Shown: positions 37,107-46,693, counted from the stretch's first letter. The stretch is DNA of 64,000 nucleotides from Magnetospirillum sp. (GCA_027532905.1 JAPZUA010000001.1:459565-523564); one strand, 5' to 3'. Numbers and translations are program-made. The notes: a model not told the origin generated them from the sequence alone.

Positions 37107-37739
37107 ATGCTGCGCCGCATCCTTCTGAGCTTCGTCGCCGTGCTCGCACTGGCGTTGGCAGTGCCGTCCGCGCGCGCGCAGAATGCCGTCCCCTCGGCCT
37201 CCCAGTTCATCGACCGGCTGTCGCAGACGGCGATCGAGGGGCTGACCTCCAAAGACATCGACCACGAAGAGCGCAAAGAGCGCTTCCGCAAGATCTTCAC
37301 CGAAGCGTTCGACGTGACCACGATCGGCCGCTTCGCGCTCGGCTCGCCGTGGCGCACGGCGAGCGAATCCGACCGTGCGGAATATCTGAAGGTGTTCGAA
37401 GACTACATCGTGGCGAGCTACGCCACGCGCTTTGCCGATTACGGCGGCGAAAAGATCGTGACCGTGGGATCGCGCCGCGGCGACGACAACGAGGCTTTCG
37501 TGCAGTCGCAGTTCATGCGCACCCAGGGTGCGCCGGTCCGCGTGACGTGGCGCGTGCGCCCGAATGGCGACAACTGGCGCATCATCGACGTGATCATCGA
37601 AGACGTGAGCATGGCGATCACGCAGCGCGACGACTTTTCGGCGACCGTGCAGCGCAACGGCGGCCGCCTGTCGGCGCTGATCGAAGCCTTGCGCGCCAAG
37701 ACCACCGCCCCGGCCGCAGCGCCCGCCGGGCGCAGCTAG
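37107..37739 (+). CDS. mlaC: MlaC-family periplasmic phospholipid-binding protein
   Basis: 210 residues with a Sec signal, MLRRILLSFVAVLALALAVP, cleaved near ARAQ. Family features: ERKERFRKIFTEAFDVTTIG, FALGSPWRTASESDRAEYLK and YIVASYATRFADYGGEKIV. It ferries phospholipid across the periplasm from MlaA to the MlaFEDB complex, which is not in this window. The C-terminal tail is Ala/Pro-rich. Confidence 0.94.
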   Translation: MLRRILLSFVAVLALALAVPSARAQNAVPSASQFIDRLSQTAIEGLTSKDIDHEERKERFRKIFTEAFDVTTIGRFALGSPWRTASESDRAEYLKVFEDYIVASYATRFADYGGEKIVTVGSRRGDDNEAFVQSQFMRTQGAPVRVTWRVRPNGDNWRIIDVIIEDVSMAITQRDDFSATVQRNGGRLSALIEALRAKTTAPAAAPAGRS

Positions 37740-37757
37740 AAACTTCCCTCTTCCCGA

Positions 37758-39440
37758 TCAATCCCGCGTAAGCGGCTTGTATTTGATACGGTGCGGCTGG
37801 TCGGCATCCGCACCAAGGCGCCGCTTCTTGTCGGCTTCGTAATCCTGGTAGTTGCCTTCGAACCAAACGACTTGGCTGTCGCCTTCGAACGACAGGATGT
37901 GCGTGGCGATGCGGTCGAGGAACCAACGGTCGTGGCTGATCACCAGCACGCAGCCCGAATATCCCAGCAACGCGTCTTCGAGGGCGCGCAGCGTATCGAC
38001 GTCGAGATCGTTGGTCGGTTCGTCGAGCAGCAGCACGTTGGAGCCGGCTTTGAGCATCTTGGCGAGCTGCACGCGGTTGCGCTCGCCGCCCGAAAGCTGG
38101 CCGACCTTCTTCTGCTGGTCCGCACCCTTGAAATTGAACGACGCCACGTAGGCGCGGCTCGGCACGTTGCGGCCGCCGATCACGAGAATGTCGTCGCCCT
38201 TCGAGACTTCTTCCCACACGGTTTTGTTGGCGTCGAGATCGTCGCGGCTCTGGTCCACGTAGCCGAACTGCACCGTCTCGCCGACCTCGAGCTTGCCGCT
38301 GTCGGGCTTGTCCTGGCCCACCAGCATGCGGAAAAGCGTCGTTTTGCCGGCCCCGTTGGGCCCGATGATGCCGACAATGCCGCCCGCCGGCAGGCGGAAA
38401 TCGAGCTTGTCGATCAGGAGTTTGTCGCCGAAGCCCTTGCTGAGCTGCTCGGCCACCACGACCGTGTTGCCGAGACGCGGGCCCGGTGCGATCTGGATCT
38501 GCATGCTGTCCGGCGCGCGGTCGCGCTCCTCGGCCACCAGCGCGTCGTAGGCCTGGATGCGCGCCTTGTTCTTGGCTTGGCGCGCGCGCGGGCTCGACTT
38601 GATCCATTCGAGCTCGCGCTCGAGCGTCTTCTGGCGGTTGGTTTCCTGCTTCTCTTCCAGGGCCAGGCGCTTCTGCTTCTGGTCGAGCCACGACGAGTAA
38701 TTGCCTTCCCAAGGGATGCCCTTGCCGCGGTCGAGCTCGAGGATCCAGCCCGCCACGTTGTCGAGAAAGTAGCGGTCGTGCGTAACGGCCACCACGCAGC
38801 CCGGATAATCGTGCAAGAAGCGCTCGAGCCAGCCGACAGATTCGGCGTCGAGATGGTTGGTCGGTTCGTCGAGCAGCAAGAGATCGGGCTTCTGCAGCAG
38901 CAGGCGGCACAAAGCCACGCGTCGGCGCTCGCCGCCCGAAAGCTTGGTCACGGCCGCATCGCCCGGCGGGCAGCGCAGCGCATCCATGGCGATTTCGATC
39001 GTGCGGTTGAGGTCCCAGGCGTCGGCGGCGTCGATCTTCTCCTGCAGCTCGGCCTGCTCGGCCAAAAGCGCATTCATCTCATCGTCGTCGGTCACTTCGC
39101 CCAATTTGTTCGACACGTCTTCGAAGCGGTCGACCATCGATTTCAGCGAGCCCAAACCTTCCATGACGTTTTCGGCCACGGTTTTTTTGGGATCGAGATG
39201 CGGCTCCTGCTCGAGAAGGCCGCACGTCGCCCCTTCGGCCAGGAAATGTTCGCCCGACGTGTCCGGATCGCGCCCCGACATGATCTTGAGCAAGGTCGAT
39301 TTGCCCGACCCGTTGAGGCCCAGCACGCCGATCTTCGCCCCCGGCAGAAAGGACAGCCAAATATCGTCCAGCACCTTTTTCCCGCCCGGATAGACCTTGG
39401 CGAGACGCTTCATCACGTAGACATATTGATAGGCGGCCAT
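37758..39440 (-). CDS. ettA: Energy-dependent translational throttle protein EttA (ABC-F)
   Basis: 560 residues, standard EttA length. Two ATPase domains: Walker [10 protein letters not shown] and GPNGAGKTT; signatures [19 protein letters not shown] and [18 protein letters not shown]; Walker [13 protein letters not shown] and [12 protein letters not shown]. There are no membrane segments. The arm and P-site linker between the domains ([20 protein letters not shown]) are typical. It binds the ribosomal E site and restrains the first elongation step when ATP is low. Convergent with mlaC. Confidence 0.96.
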   Translation of the reverse strand: MAAYQYVYVMKRLAKVYPGGKKVLDDIWLSFLPGAKIGVLGLNGSGKSTLLKIMSGRDPDTSGEHFLAEGATCGLLEQEPHLDPKKTVAENVMEGLGSLKSMVDRFEDVSNKLGEVTDDDEMNALLAEQAELQEKIDAADAWDLNRTIEIAMDALRCPPGDAAVTKLSGGERRRVALCRLLLQKPDLLLLDEPTNHLDAESVGWLERFLHDYPGCVVAVTHDRYFLDNVAGWILELDRGKGIPWEGNYSSWLDQKQKRLALEEKQETNRQKTLERELEWIKSSPRARQAKNKARIQAYDALVAEERDRAPDSMQIQIAPGPRLGNTVVVAEQLSKGFGDKLLIDKLDFRLPAGGIVGIIGPNGAGKTTLFRMLVGQDKPDSGKLEVGETVQFGYVDQSRDDLDANKTVWEEVSKGDDILVIGGRNVPSRAYVASFNFKGADQQKKVGQLSGGERNRVQLAKMLKAGSNVLLLDEPTNDLDVDTLRALEDALLGYSGCVLVISHDRWFLDRIATHILSFEGDSQVVWFEGNYQDYEADKKRRLGADADQPHRIKYKPLTRD

Positions 39441-39542
39441 GGCGGGCTGTTCCTCGGGCGGGCGGTGCGGACGTCAAAAAAACTGGCCTCCGAGATAGCA
39501 CACCTCGGGGCCGGATCAAGCTTACGTTCTGTCGGCGCGGGG

Positions 39543-40724
39543 CTAGCGCACCAGGGCGGCGCGCTTGGCCGCATCGGTTTGGAAAGCGGCCAGCGTCTTT
39601 TCGAGATCGGCGCGCGGCACGTCGCGCGTGATGAACACGAATTTCGAGCGCCGATCCGCATCGGGCCAAGCCGGCAGGCGAGCGGGCGGGTGGAACAGGT
39701 GCTGCACGCCGTGCACGACGACGGGCTGCTCTTCGCCCGCCACGTTGACCAACCCCTTCATGCGCAGCAAATCGGCGCCGCGCGACTGGGCAAGACTGCC
39801 AAGCCAGCTCGCCACCACGTCCCAGTCCATCGGTTCGTCGATGGTCAGGCAGTGCGCGCGGATGCGGTCGTCGTGGCGATTGACGTCGTGGTGCGCGTGG
39901 CCGTGCCCATGATCATGGCCGTGGTCATGCGCATGATCGTGCCCATGGTCATGGTCGTGGCCATGATCGTGCCCGTGATGATGGTCGTGTTCCTTCTTGG
40001 CGGCATAGGCTTCTTCCGCCAACCAGCGGCGCACATCGGCCGTCTTGGTTGCGGGATTGTAGAGGCCCGCATCGAACAGAAATGCGGGATCGACCTGGCC
40101 TTGCACGGCCACGATCACCGGGGCTGCCGGGTTGATCGCGGCCAAGCGCAAGCGCAAGGCGGCGACTTTGGCGGGATCGGCAATGTCGGTCTTGGTCAGC
40201 ACGAGCCGGTCGGCAACCGCGACCTGCTTCACGCTTTCGAACTGCGCGTCGAGCTGCGCATCGGCATTGACCGCATCGACCGTGGCGACCACGCCGTCGA
40301 GCCGGTAATAGGCCGCGAGCACCGGATCGTCGATCAGCGTGTGCAGAATGGGGGCGGGATCCGCCAAGCCCGTCGTTTCGATCACGACGCGCACGAATTC
40401 GGGCACTTGGCCGCGCACGCGCTTCAGATAAAGATCGCGCAACGCGACTTCGAGATCGCCGCGCACCGTGCAGCACAGGCAGCCCGAATTCATCTTCACG
40501 AACTGGGTCTGGGCTTCCGGATCGACATGGTTCAGCAACTCGCCCTGCACGAGCAGATCGTCGAGCCCGATTTCGCCAAATTCGTTGATGATCACGGCCG
40601 TCTTGGCCATCGCCGGATGGACCAGCAGCTTCGTCAACAGCGTGGTCTTGCCGCTGCCCAGAAACCCGGTCAGCACCGATATGGGAAGGGGCGTCCAGCC
40701 GCCCGGCGCGGGAGTGTTTTCCAT
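39543..40724 (-). CDS. CobW/COG0523-family metal-chaperone GTPase with a long His tract
   Basis: 393 residues from ATG 40724. G motifs: LTGFLGSGKTTLLTKLL, INEFGEIGLDDLL, VIETTGLADPAPI and LTKTDIAD. The metal-binding motif SGCLCCTVRGDL is intact. A linker at residues 246-279 has 19 His in 34 positions, nearly all alternating H-D/H-G. The C-terminal CobW domain follows (FVFITRDVPRADLEKTLAAF). Such proteins deliver Zn, Co or other metals to enzymes. Which metal is unclear here: no Zur-type site is evident, and cbtAB and B12-dependent MetH are within 12 kb. Divergent from the exonuclease gene. Confidence 0.9.
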   Translation of the reverse strand: MENTPAPGGWTPLPISVLTGFLGSGKTTLLTKLLVHPAMAKTAVIINEFGEIGLDDLLVQGELLNHVDPEAQTQFVKMNSGCLCCTVRGDLEVALRDLYLKRVRGQVPEFVRVVIETTGLADPAPILHTLIDDPVLAAYYRLDGVVATVDAVNADAQLDAQFESVKQVAVADRLVLTKTDIADPAKVAALRLRLAAINPAAPVIVAVQGQVDPAFLFDAGLYNPATKTADVRRWLAEEAYAAKKEHDHHHGHDHGHDHDHGHDHAHDHGHDHGHGHAHHDVNRHDDRIRAHCLTIDEPMDWDVVASWLGSLAQSRGADLLRMKGLVNVAGEEQPVVVHGVQHLFHPPARLPAWPDADRRSKFVFITRDVPRADLEKTLAAFQTDAAKRAALVR

Positions 40725-40813
40725 CGGGCCAAGCGATAGCACCCGGCGGCGACGCGCGGCAAGCCCGGTGCCGCCCTGTCGCCGCGCGCCGATTTTTTGG
40801 CTATAAGGAACGC

Positions 40814-42136
40814 ATGTCGTCGCCGCATCTTCCGGTCGCGCGTTTGCTGCTCGGCTCGGCGCTCGGGCTGGCGCTGTTCGCGGGCCTCTATTGGAGCCTC
40901 GCGCGCGGCGGCCAAGCGCCTGGCCTTGCCGCAGCCTTGCTGTGCGCAGGCCTCGGGCTTGCACTTGCCCTCGCGGTTGCGGCTGCCGCGTTCCGCAAAA
41001 CCATGGCTCTTGCCGCTGCCGAGCGGCGCGCCCTCGCGGCGGAACTGGAAGCCGCACGCGCCGCCGCGAACGCGGGCGACGCGCAAACGCAGCACGACCG
41101 CGCGTGGCTCGAGGCGATCTTGCGCGATCTGAGCGAAGCCGTAATCGTCGCCGACCGCGACCACCGGCTGCTGCTGTTCAACGCGCGCGCCAACGAGCTG
41201 CTGGCCCCGTGCGGGCCGGTGGGCCTGCGGCGCGATTTGCGCCTGCTGGTCGAGATTGCCGATGTCGATGCGGCGTTTGCCGCCGCAAGAACCGGCAACT
41301 GCGCTTCGGCGCAGATTTATCTGGCCGACGGGCGCGGGCCCTTTGCGGCGCGCCTTGCCTGGGTGCGCGATCCGGCGGCCGCAAGCGACGCCTACGTGCT
41401 GACTTTCGGCGCGCGCGATACGGATCAAGACGCGCGTGCCGCGGTGCCGCCGCGGCCCGAGTTTTTCGATTTCGACGCCTTACGCCTGTCGCCGTCCGAC
41501 GCGGACCTCGCCGACCGGCCGCTCGCCGCCCTCGCCTACTGCGTGTTTGATCTCGAAACGACCGGGCTCGACATCGAAAACGACGCGATCGTGTCGGTGG
41601 GGGCCGTGCGCGTGCTCGGCAGCCGCGTGCTGGGCAGCGAGAATTTTTCGACGCTCGTCGATCCGGGCCGGCCGATCCCGCCGGCATCGACCGCGATCCA
41701 CGGCATCGACGACGCGGCCGTGGCCGGTGCCCCCGATGCGCCCGCCGCGATCGCCCAGCTCAAGCGCTTCGCGCACGATGCGGTGCTGGTCGCACACAAT
41801 GCGGCGTTCGATCTGGCGTTCGTGGCGCGGGCGGCCAAAGCGGGCGGATATGCGTTCGACAATCCGCCCTTCGACACGCTGCTCGTGGCGCGCTGGCTGT
41901 TTCCCGATCTTGCCGACCACAGCCTCGAAGGGCTTGCGAATCTGCTCGGCGTCGAAATCGGCCGCCGCCATTCGGCCCTCGACGATGCGCGTGCGACGGC
42001 CGCGATCTTCGCCAAGCTCGTCGATATCTGTCGCCATCGCGGCCTTGCGACCTACGGCGAGCTTGCGGCCGCCTCGAACATGGCGCTCGACATGCGCCTG
42101 GCCGCGCACAATCTCAGCCGAGCAGGCGGCCTGTAA
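40814..42136 (+). CDS. Membrane-anchored PAS-DEDDh exonuclease (DnaQ-like)
   Basis: 440 residues. Two N-terminal membrane helices (about 8-60: LLLGSALGLALFAGLYWSLA, then AALLCAGLGLALALAVAAAA) are followed by a short coiled coil, then a PAS-like domain (EAILRDLSEAVIVADRDHRL, about 100-200). The exonuclease domain (about 240-425) has EXO I FDLETTGLD, EXO II VLVAHNAAFDLAF and EXO III HSALDDARATAAIF, so the DEDDh residues are complete. Being membrane-bound with a sensory domain, it is unlikely to be a replisome proofreader. It more plausibly acts on RNA or nucleotides as part of signalling. It converges on, and overlaps by 23 bases, the DUF294 gene. Similar exonucleases are known beside Na+/solute symporters. 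Confidence 0.88.
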   Translation: MSSPHLPVARLLLGSALGLALFAGLYWSLARGGQAPGLAAALLCAGLGLALALAVAAAAFRKTMALAAAERRALAAELEAARAAANAGDAQTQHDRAWLEAILRDLSEAVIVADRDHRLLLFNARANELLAPCGPVGLRRDLRLLVEIADVDAAFAAARTGNCASAQIYLADGRGPFAARLAWVRDPAAASDAYVLTFGARDTDQDARAAVPPRPEFFDFDALRLSPSDADLADRPLAALAYCVFDLETTGLDIENDAIVSVGAVRVLGSRVLGSENFSTLVDPGRPIPPASTAIHGIDDAAVAGAPDAPAAIAQLKRFAHDAVLVAHNAAFDLAFVARAAKAGGYAFDNPPFDTLLVARWLFPDLADHSLEGLANLLGVEIGRRHSALDDARATAAIFAKLVDICRHRGLATYGELAAASNMALDMRLAAHNLSRAGGL

Positions 42137-43568
42137 TCTCGGCGCGCGTGGCGGCCGCAAACAGGTCGATCGCGTGCAACGCGTCGGCAAGCCGCGTGCG
42201 TTCGGGCTTGGTCAGCTCGCTCGGCCGCACATAGTTGCCGGGCACGCGGCCCGCGCGTGCGGCGGCAAGCTGGCCGCGCAGCAAAAAGAACGTCACGGTC
42301 TCGAAGGCGGCGGCAAGGCCTGCAGCCTCGCCCGGCGCCAAAGCGCCGGCAGCGTCGAGCGCTTCGAGCCGTGCGCGCGTACCCGTCGCAAGCGTTCCGG
42401 CACGCAAGGCACGCAGACGCGCATTGGCAACCAGCGGCATCGTGCCGCTCATCTTCAAGTCGATTTCGCCGGCATGTTCGCCCGAGGCGATCGGTGCCAA
42501 ACGCCCGAACAGGCCGAGGGCCACTTTGAGGCGCCGATCCTCGCCCAGCATCGCGCGCGCGAAGCCCGGATGGCGCTTGAGCGCTGCGGCAACCTGCCCG
42601 CGCAGGCGCACGGCCGGGGCCGGATCGCCGAAGATCGGCTCGAAATCGAAGAAGATATCGGCGGTGAGCAAGGCCGCCGGCGTGCGCCGCTCGATCCATA
42701 GGCCGATCTGCTCGGCCCATTGCGACGCGGTCTTGCGCCACACCGGGTTCGACGACATCACATTGCCCTTGCACAGCTCGAACCCGATCGCGGCCAGGGT
42801 CTGCGAGATGCGCACGGCGAATTCGATGAACCACGCGTCGATCCTGTCGTGCGCATCGTCGGGATAGTCGGCGAGCATCATGCCGTGGTCCTGGTCCGGG
42901 GCGAGGAAGCTTTCGCCGCGCCCGCCCGAGCCCATGATCAGAAACGTGAAGGCGACCGGCGGCGGCCCCAACTCGGCCAGATGCTGCGCCACCACATGGC
43001 GATGCAGGTCGCGGTTGATCTCGGTCACGATGCGCTGGATGTCGGGGGCGGGCAATCCGTCGTCGAGCAGCGCTTGGGCAAGCTCGATCTGGGCGGCTTT
43101 GGCCGTGCGATGGTCGCCCAACGCCGCTTCGAGGCCGCCCAGAATGTCGAGTTCGCGCAGCACGCGCGCACCCGCCGCCGCCAAAGCACCCGCGCGCGCC
43201 ACAAGGCCCAAGGGCTTGCCATCGGCATCGACGACGGGCATATGCCGCCAGCCGCGCCGCCGCAGCCGCCCGAGAATGCGGTAGAGATATTCGTCGGCCG
43301 ACACGGCGACCGGGTCGGGCGTCATGAACTGCGCCACTGGCGCACTTGCCGAGGCCTTGAGCGCCACGCGCGTGACGACGTCGCGCTCGGTGAGCAAGCC
43401 CGCGAGGCGCCCCTGGGCATCGACCGCGAGCAACGCCGACGCATTGGCAGCGGCCAGCGCCTCGAGGGCGGCGGCGATCGGCAGATCGTGCGGCACGACA
43501 GGCACTTCGACGAGCGCGTCGCGCGCGCGCCCCAAAAACAGATCGAGGGCGATAAGCCCTGCCATCAA
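42114..43568 (-). CDS. CBS-pair protein with DUF294 nucleotidyltransferase domain
   Basis: 484 residues. N-terminal CBS pair (residues about 15-135: ASALLAVDAQGRLAGLLTER, then MTPDPVAVSADEYLYRIL and HMPVVDADGKPLGLVARAG), a DUF294 putative nucleotidyltransferase (FTFLIMGSGGRGESFLAPDQ, then DHGMM: the GS...R and DxD residues of a Pol-beta-type active site) and a C-terminal DUF294 substrate-binding domain. The usual N-terminal cyclic-nucleotide-binding domain of this family is absent. The catalytic pattern suggests nucleotide transfer to a protein, as in GlnD relatives. Its ATG overlaps the upstream gene's stop. Confidence 0.88.
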   Translation of the reverse strand: MMAGLIALDLFLGRARDALVEVPVVPHDLPIAAALEALAAANASALLAVDAQGRLAGLLTERDVVTRVALKASASAPVAQFMTPDPVAVSADEYLYRILGRLRRRGWRHMPVVDADGKPLGLVARAGALAAAGARVLRELDILGGLEAALGDHRTAKAAQIELAQALLDDGLPAPDIQRIVTEINRDLHRHVVAQHLAELGPPPVAFTFLIMGSGGRGESFLAPDQDHGMMLADYPDDAHDRIDAWFIEFAVRISQTLAAIGFELCKGNVMSSNPVWRKTASQWAEQIGLWIERRTPAALLTADIFFDFEPIFGDPAPAVRLRGQVAAALKRHPGFARAMLGEDRRLKVALGLFGRLAPIASGEHAGEIDLKMSGTMPLVANARLRALRAGTLATGTRARLEALDAAGALAPGEAAGLAAAFETVTFFLLRGQLAAARAGRVPGNYVRPSELTKPERTRLADALHAIDLFAAATRAEITGRLLG

Positions 43569-44197
43569 CCGCCCAGGGCCGCGCGGGTTTCGGCGCCGCG
43601 CAGCATCGGGCGCAGATCCTGCAGAAACGACAGCATGCCGAATTTCACGGCCCCCGCCACGGCCTGGTAGTCGGCATCGTGCACGCCCGATTTGACCGGC
43701 AACGTTTCGAACATGCGCTTGGACGAACGGATTGCGATTTTCTGCACCGGGCGGGGCGGTTTGGCGATCGCGGCCAGCAGCCGTGCTTCGAACGTAGCGA
43801 TGTCGCCACCCCAGCCCTCGGGGCGGCTCGCCGGTGCCGGATACTGGCCCAGGATATCGCCGTAGACGCGCACGAGCCCGGCATTGAGGCTTGCATCGTC
43901 GACCGCGCCGGGGCTGCGCAATTCGCCCTCAACCACCAGCAGCATGTCGGCCAGAACGGTCACGAAACTTTCCCATCGGCAGACCTGCAAGGCGGCTTGG
44001 AAAGCGTCGTCGTTGAAGGCGGCTTGGCCGTAATGGCCGAGCGAGTTGCGGCAGAACTCGCGCGAAGCGCGCTGGGCCAGCAAAGCAGCCCGCTCGGACA
44101 CGAAAATCTTCAAGGATTCCAAATCCGTGAGCGGTGCCGCACGCCACCTGCGGACGGTATCGGCAATATATTTACGCAAACCCACTGTGAATTCCAT
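43565..44197 (-). CDS. Uncharacterised protein, first gene of the CBS-DUF294 operon
   Basis: 210 residues from ATG 44197 (a TTG 12 bases upstream is possible). No family is recognised. The protein is mainly helical and soluble, with no signal or membrane segment. It begins MEFTVGLRKYIADTVRRW, has LGHYGQAAFNDDAFQAALQV in the middle, and a basic patch, QKIAIRSSKRMFE, before a final helix. It overlaps the DUF294 gene by ATGA, so the two are translationally coupled and probably partners. Divergent from the symporter genes across a 259-base gap. Confidence 0.7.
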   Translation of the reverse strand: MEFTVGLRKYIADTVRRWRAAPLTDLESLKIFVSERAALLAQRASREFCRNSLGHYGQAAFNDDAFQAALQVCRWESFVTVLADMLLVVEGELRSPGAVDDASLNAGLVRVYGDILGQYPAPASRPEGWGGDIATFEARLLAAIAKPPRPVQKIAIRSSKRMFETLPVKSGVHDADYQAVAGAVKFGMLSFLQDLRPMLRGAETRAALGG

Positions 44198-44456
44198 GAG
44201 AATATCCAATGTTTAATGACGCTTGCGAAGATTTCGGCGTCCGTGATACACGCGATGCAGCTTGTAGAACAAGACTCGAAATGCAAGCGCATGTCCGGAG
44301 GATGCCCCCCACCCTTCTCGCTCCAAAACCAAAGCCGCAACCACGTCCGCAATTCGTGCGCACCCCGTCGATCAAGGGGCATCGGTGCGCATAAGGTTGC
44401 GGCAAAAAAACCGGGTGCCGACGCACGGCACGACAACTAAACAGAGAGGTTCCCCC

Positions 44457-44726
44457 ATGGCTGCAAAGCAGCTTTCTCTGGAAGAGGCCAAGGCCCATTG
44501 GGCCAAGACGTCCACGCTGATGTGGACTTCGATGGCGATCTGGTTCTTCCTGAGTTTCGTCGTCCACATCTTCGCGCGCGAACTGAACGCGATCACGATC
44601 CTGGGCTTCCCGCTCGGGTTCTGGTTCGTCGCCCAAGGTTCCATCACCGGCTACGTGATTCTGTGCTTCTGGAGCTCGTCGGCCCAGAACGACATCGATC
44701 GCGAATTCGGCGTCGAAGAAGAATAA
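44457..44726 (+). CDS. DUF4212 symporter small subunit
   Basis: 89 residues from ATG 44457, with AGAGAGG 7 bases upstream. Two membrane helices: LMWTSMAIWFFLSFVVHIFA and LGFPLGFWFVAQGSITGYVI. The tail NDIDREFGVEEE is conserved in the family. It pairs with the large sodium/solute symporter 13 bases downstream, as in VC_2705-type systems. The 44198-44456 gap holds the divergent promoters; I see only a small CTTGT-AGA-ACAAG repeat there and no gene. Confidence 0.92.
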   Translation: MAAKQLSLEEAKAHWAKTSTLMWTSMAIWFFLSFVVHIFARELNAITILGFPLGFWFVAQGSITGYVILCFWSSSAQNDIDREFGVEEE

Positions 44727-44739
44727 GGAGCGCACAGCC

Positions 44740-46590
44740 ATGGCTATGAAAATGGAAGGTGGGTTCCTCAACAACCTGGGGCGGATCTACGCGATCTATA
44801 CCGGTTGCTTCGTGGCGTTCACCGTTTTGATCGGCATTCTCGAATATGCAGGCGTGCCGAACGTCTATCTCGGCTACATGTTCGTCGCAGGCACCCTGAC
44901 CGTCTATGCGGTCATCGGCTTCCTGTCGCGCACCGGCCAGCTCACCGAATACTACGTCGCGGGACGATCCGTTCCGGCCTTCTACAACGGCATGGCGACG
45001 GCGTCCGACTGGATGTCGGCAGCCTCGTTCATCGGCATGGCGGGCACGCTCTATCTTGGGGGCTACGACGCCAACGCCTTCGTCATCGGCTGGACCGGCG
45101 GCTACGTGCTGGTGGCCGTGCTGATGGCGCCGTACTTGCGCAAGTTCGGCCAGTACACGGTTCCCGACTTCTTCGGGGCCCGCTACGGCGGCAATGCCGC
45201 ACGGCTGTTGGCGGTCGTCGTGCTCGTCACGGCGTCGTTCGTGTACATGGTGGCGCAGCTCGTGGGCGTGGGCATCATCGCCTCGCGCTTCCTGGGCCTG
45301 CCCTTCCAGCTCGCTGTCTATGCCGGTCTCGTCGGCATCCTGGTGTGCTCGATGATGGGCGGCATGAAGGCGGTGACCTGGACCCAGGTCGCCCAGTACA
45401 TCATCCTGATCGTCGCGTACCTGATCCCGGTCACGATTCTGTCGGCCGAAGTCACGGGCGTTCCGATCCCGCAGCTGATGTACGGTCAAGCGCTCGAGAA
45501 GGTCGCGGCCCTCGAAAAGAGCCTCGGCATCTTGAACGCGCACACCAACCCGTTCTCGAACGCGCGCGGCGAGTACGAGTTCATGCGCATGGTCAACTTC
45601 TTCGCGTTGGCCTTCTGCTTGATGATCGGGACGGCGTCGTTGCCGCACATCCTGATGCGCTACTTCACCACGCCCACCGTGCGTGAAGCGCGTGCCTCGG
45701 TCGGCTGGTCGATCTTCTTCATCTATCTGCTGTACTTCACGGCGCCGGCCTACGCGGCGTTCGCGAAGCTCGAGGTCTACCAGAACGTGATCGGCCAACC
45801 GATCGCGTCGCTGCCGGCCTGGGTGGCGGAATGGACGCGGATCGGTCTGGTGGCGGTGAACGACGCCAATCGCGACGGCATCGTGCAGCTCGCCGAGTTC
45901 CGCATCCAGGGCGACGCGATCGTGTTGGCAACGCCGGAAATCGCCGGCCTGCCTTACGTGATCGCAGGCTTGGTGGCCGCAGGCGGCCTTGCGGCCGCAC
46001 TCTCGACCGCCGACGGCCTGCTGCTCGCCATGTCGAACGCCATGTCGCACGACGTGTACTACAAGGTTATCGATCCGAAGGCCGAAACGGCCAAGCGGAT
46101 GATGATCTCGCGCGTGCTGCTCGTGGTGCTCGCCTTGCTGGGCGCATGGGTCGCGGGCAGCTTGGGGGCAGACATCCTGTTCCTGGTCGCTTGGGCCTTC
46201 TCCATCGCCGCGTCGGGCCTGTTCGCAGGTCTGGTCCTCGGCGTGTGGTGGAAGGGCACCAACAAGCCGGGCGTGCTGGCTGGCATGATCACAGGCTTCG
46301 GCGTGTGCATGTTCATGCTGCTCGCGTCGGAGTTCTACGGGCCCTGGATGAAGGGTGTGCTGGGCGACAGCACCACTCTCGTGGCCGCACGCGGCCGCCA
46401 GGTGGCGTGGCCGTTCGGTCTGAACTCGATCTCGGTCGGCATCTTCGGCATCCCGGCTTCGTTCTTGGCGACGATCATCGTCTCCAAGCTCACGACGCCG
46501 CCGCCGCAGGAAATGCAGGACTTCATCGACTCGATCCGCATCCCCACGGGTGCGGTGAAGCTCGCGGAAGGCGACGCGCCGGCGCACTAA
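44740..46590 (+). CDS. Sodium:solute symporter, VC_2705/ActP-like large subunit
   Basis: 616-residue SSS-family transporter with about 13 helices. Features: TEYYVAGRSVPAFYNGMATA, SDWMSAASFIGMAGTLYLGG, FLRTGQ-type loop, MRYFTTPTVREARASVGWS and GGLAAALSTADGLLLAMSNA (Na+ site region). A canonical 12-residue EF-hand loop, DANRDGIVQLAE, lies at residues 375-386 in an extramembrane insertion, so calcium sensing or stabilisation is possible. Relatives carry acetate or other short monocarboxylates. Cotranscribed with DUF4212 and ended by a strong terminator. Confidence 0.92.
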   Translation: MAMKMEGGFLNNLGRIYAIYTGCFVAFTVLIGILEYAGVPNVYLGYMFVAGTLTVYAVIGFLSRTGQLTEYYVAGRSVPAFYNGMATASDWMSAASFIGMAGTLYLGGYDANAFVIGWTGGYVLVAVLMAPYLRKFGQYTVPDFFGARYGGNAARLLAVVVLVTASFVYMVAQLVGVGIIASRFLGLPFQLAVYAGLVGILVCSMMGGMKAVTWTQVAQYIILIVAYLIPVTILSAEVTGVPIPQLMYGQALEKVAALEKSLGILNAHTNPFSNARGEYEFMRMVNFFALAFCLMIGTASLPHILMRYFTTPTVREARASVGWSIFFIYLLYFTAPAYAAFAKLEVYQNVIGQPIASLPAWVAEWTRIGLVAVNDANRDGIVQLAEFRIQGDAIVLATPEIAGLPYVIAGLVAAGGLAAALSTADGLLLAMSNAMSHDVYYKVIDPKAETAKRMMISRVLLVVLALLGAWVAGSLGADILFLVAWAFSIAASGLFAGLVLGVWWKGTNKPGVLAGMITGFGVCMFMLLASEFYGPWMKGVLGDSTTLVAARGRQVAWPFGLNSISVGIFGIPASFLATIIVSKLTTPPPQEMQDFIDSIRIPTGAVKLAEGDAPAH

Positions 46591-46626
46591 GCGTCGACGC
46601 ATTGCCGGAAACGGCAAAGAACGGAG

Positions 46627-46659
46627 GGGCGGGATCGCAAGATCCCGCCCTTTCTCTTT
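46627..46659 (+). terminator. Intrinsic terminator after the symporter gene
   Basis: A perfect 10-bp stem, GGGCGGGATC (46627-46636) with GATCCCGCCC (46641-46650), has a GCAA tetraloop and is followed by TTTCTCTTT on the plus strand. Confidence 0.9.
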
Positions 46660-46693
46660 CGGAAATCCGCGAAATCGGGTAGAGCGTTGGCCC

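Noticed and set aside
39886-39987. CRISPR-like or satellite repeat
   Set aside because: The repetitive DNA codes in frame for the His-Asp/His-Gly tract of the GTPase and has no spacer structure.
37791-40739. A 982-residue plus-strand open frame antisense to ettA and the CobW GTPase
   Set aside because: It mirrors two confidently identified minus-strand genes, is rich in Arg/His/Ala/Val as expected for an antisense frame in GC-rich DNA, and shows no family motif.
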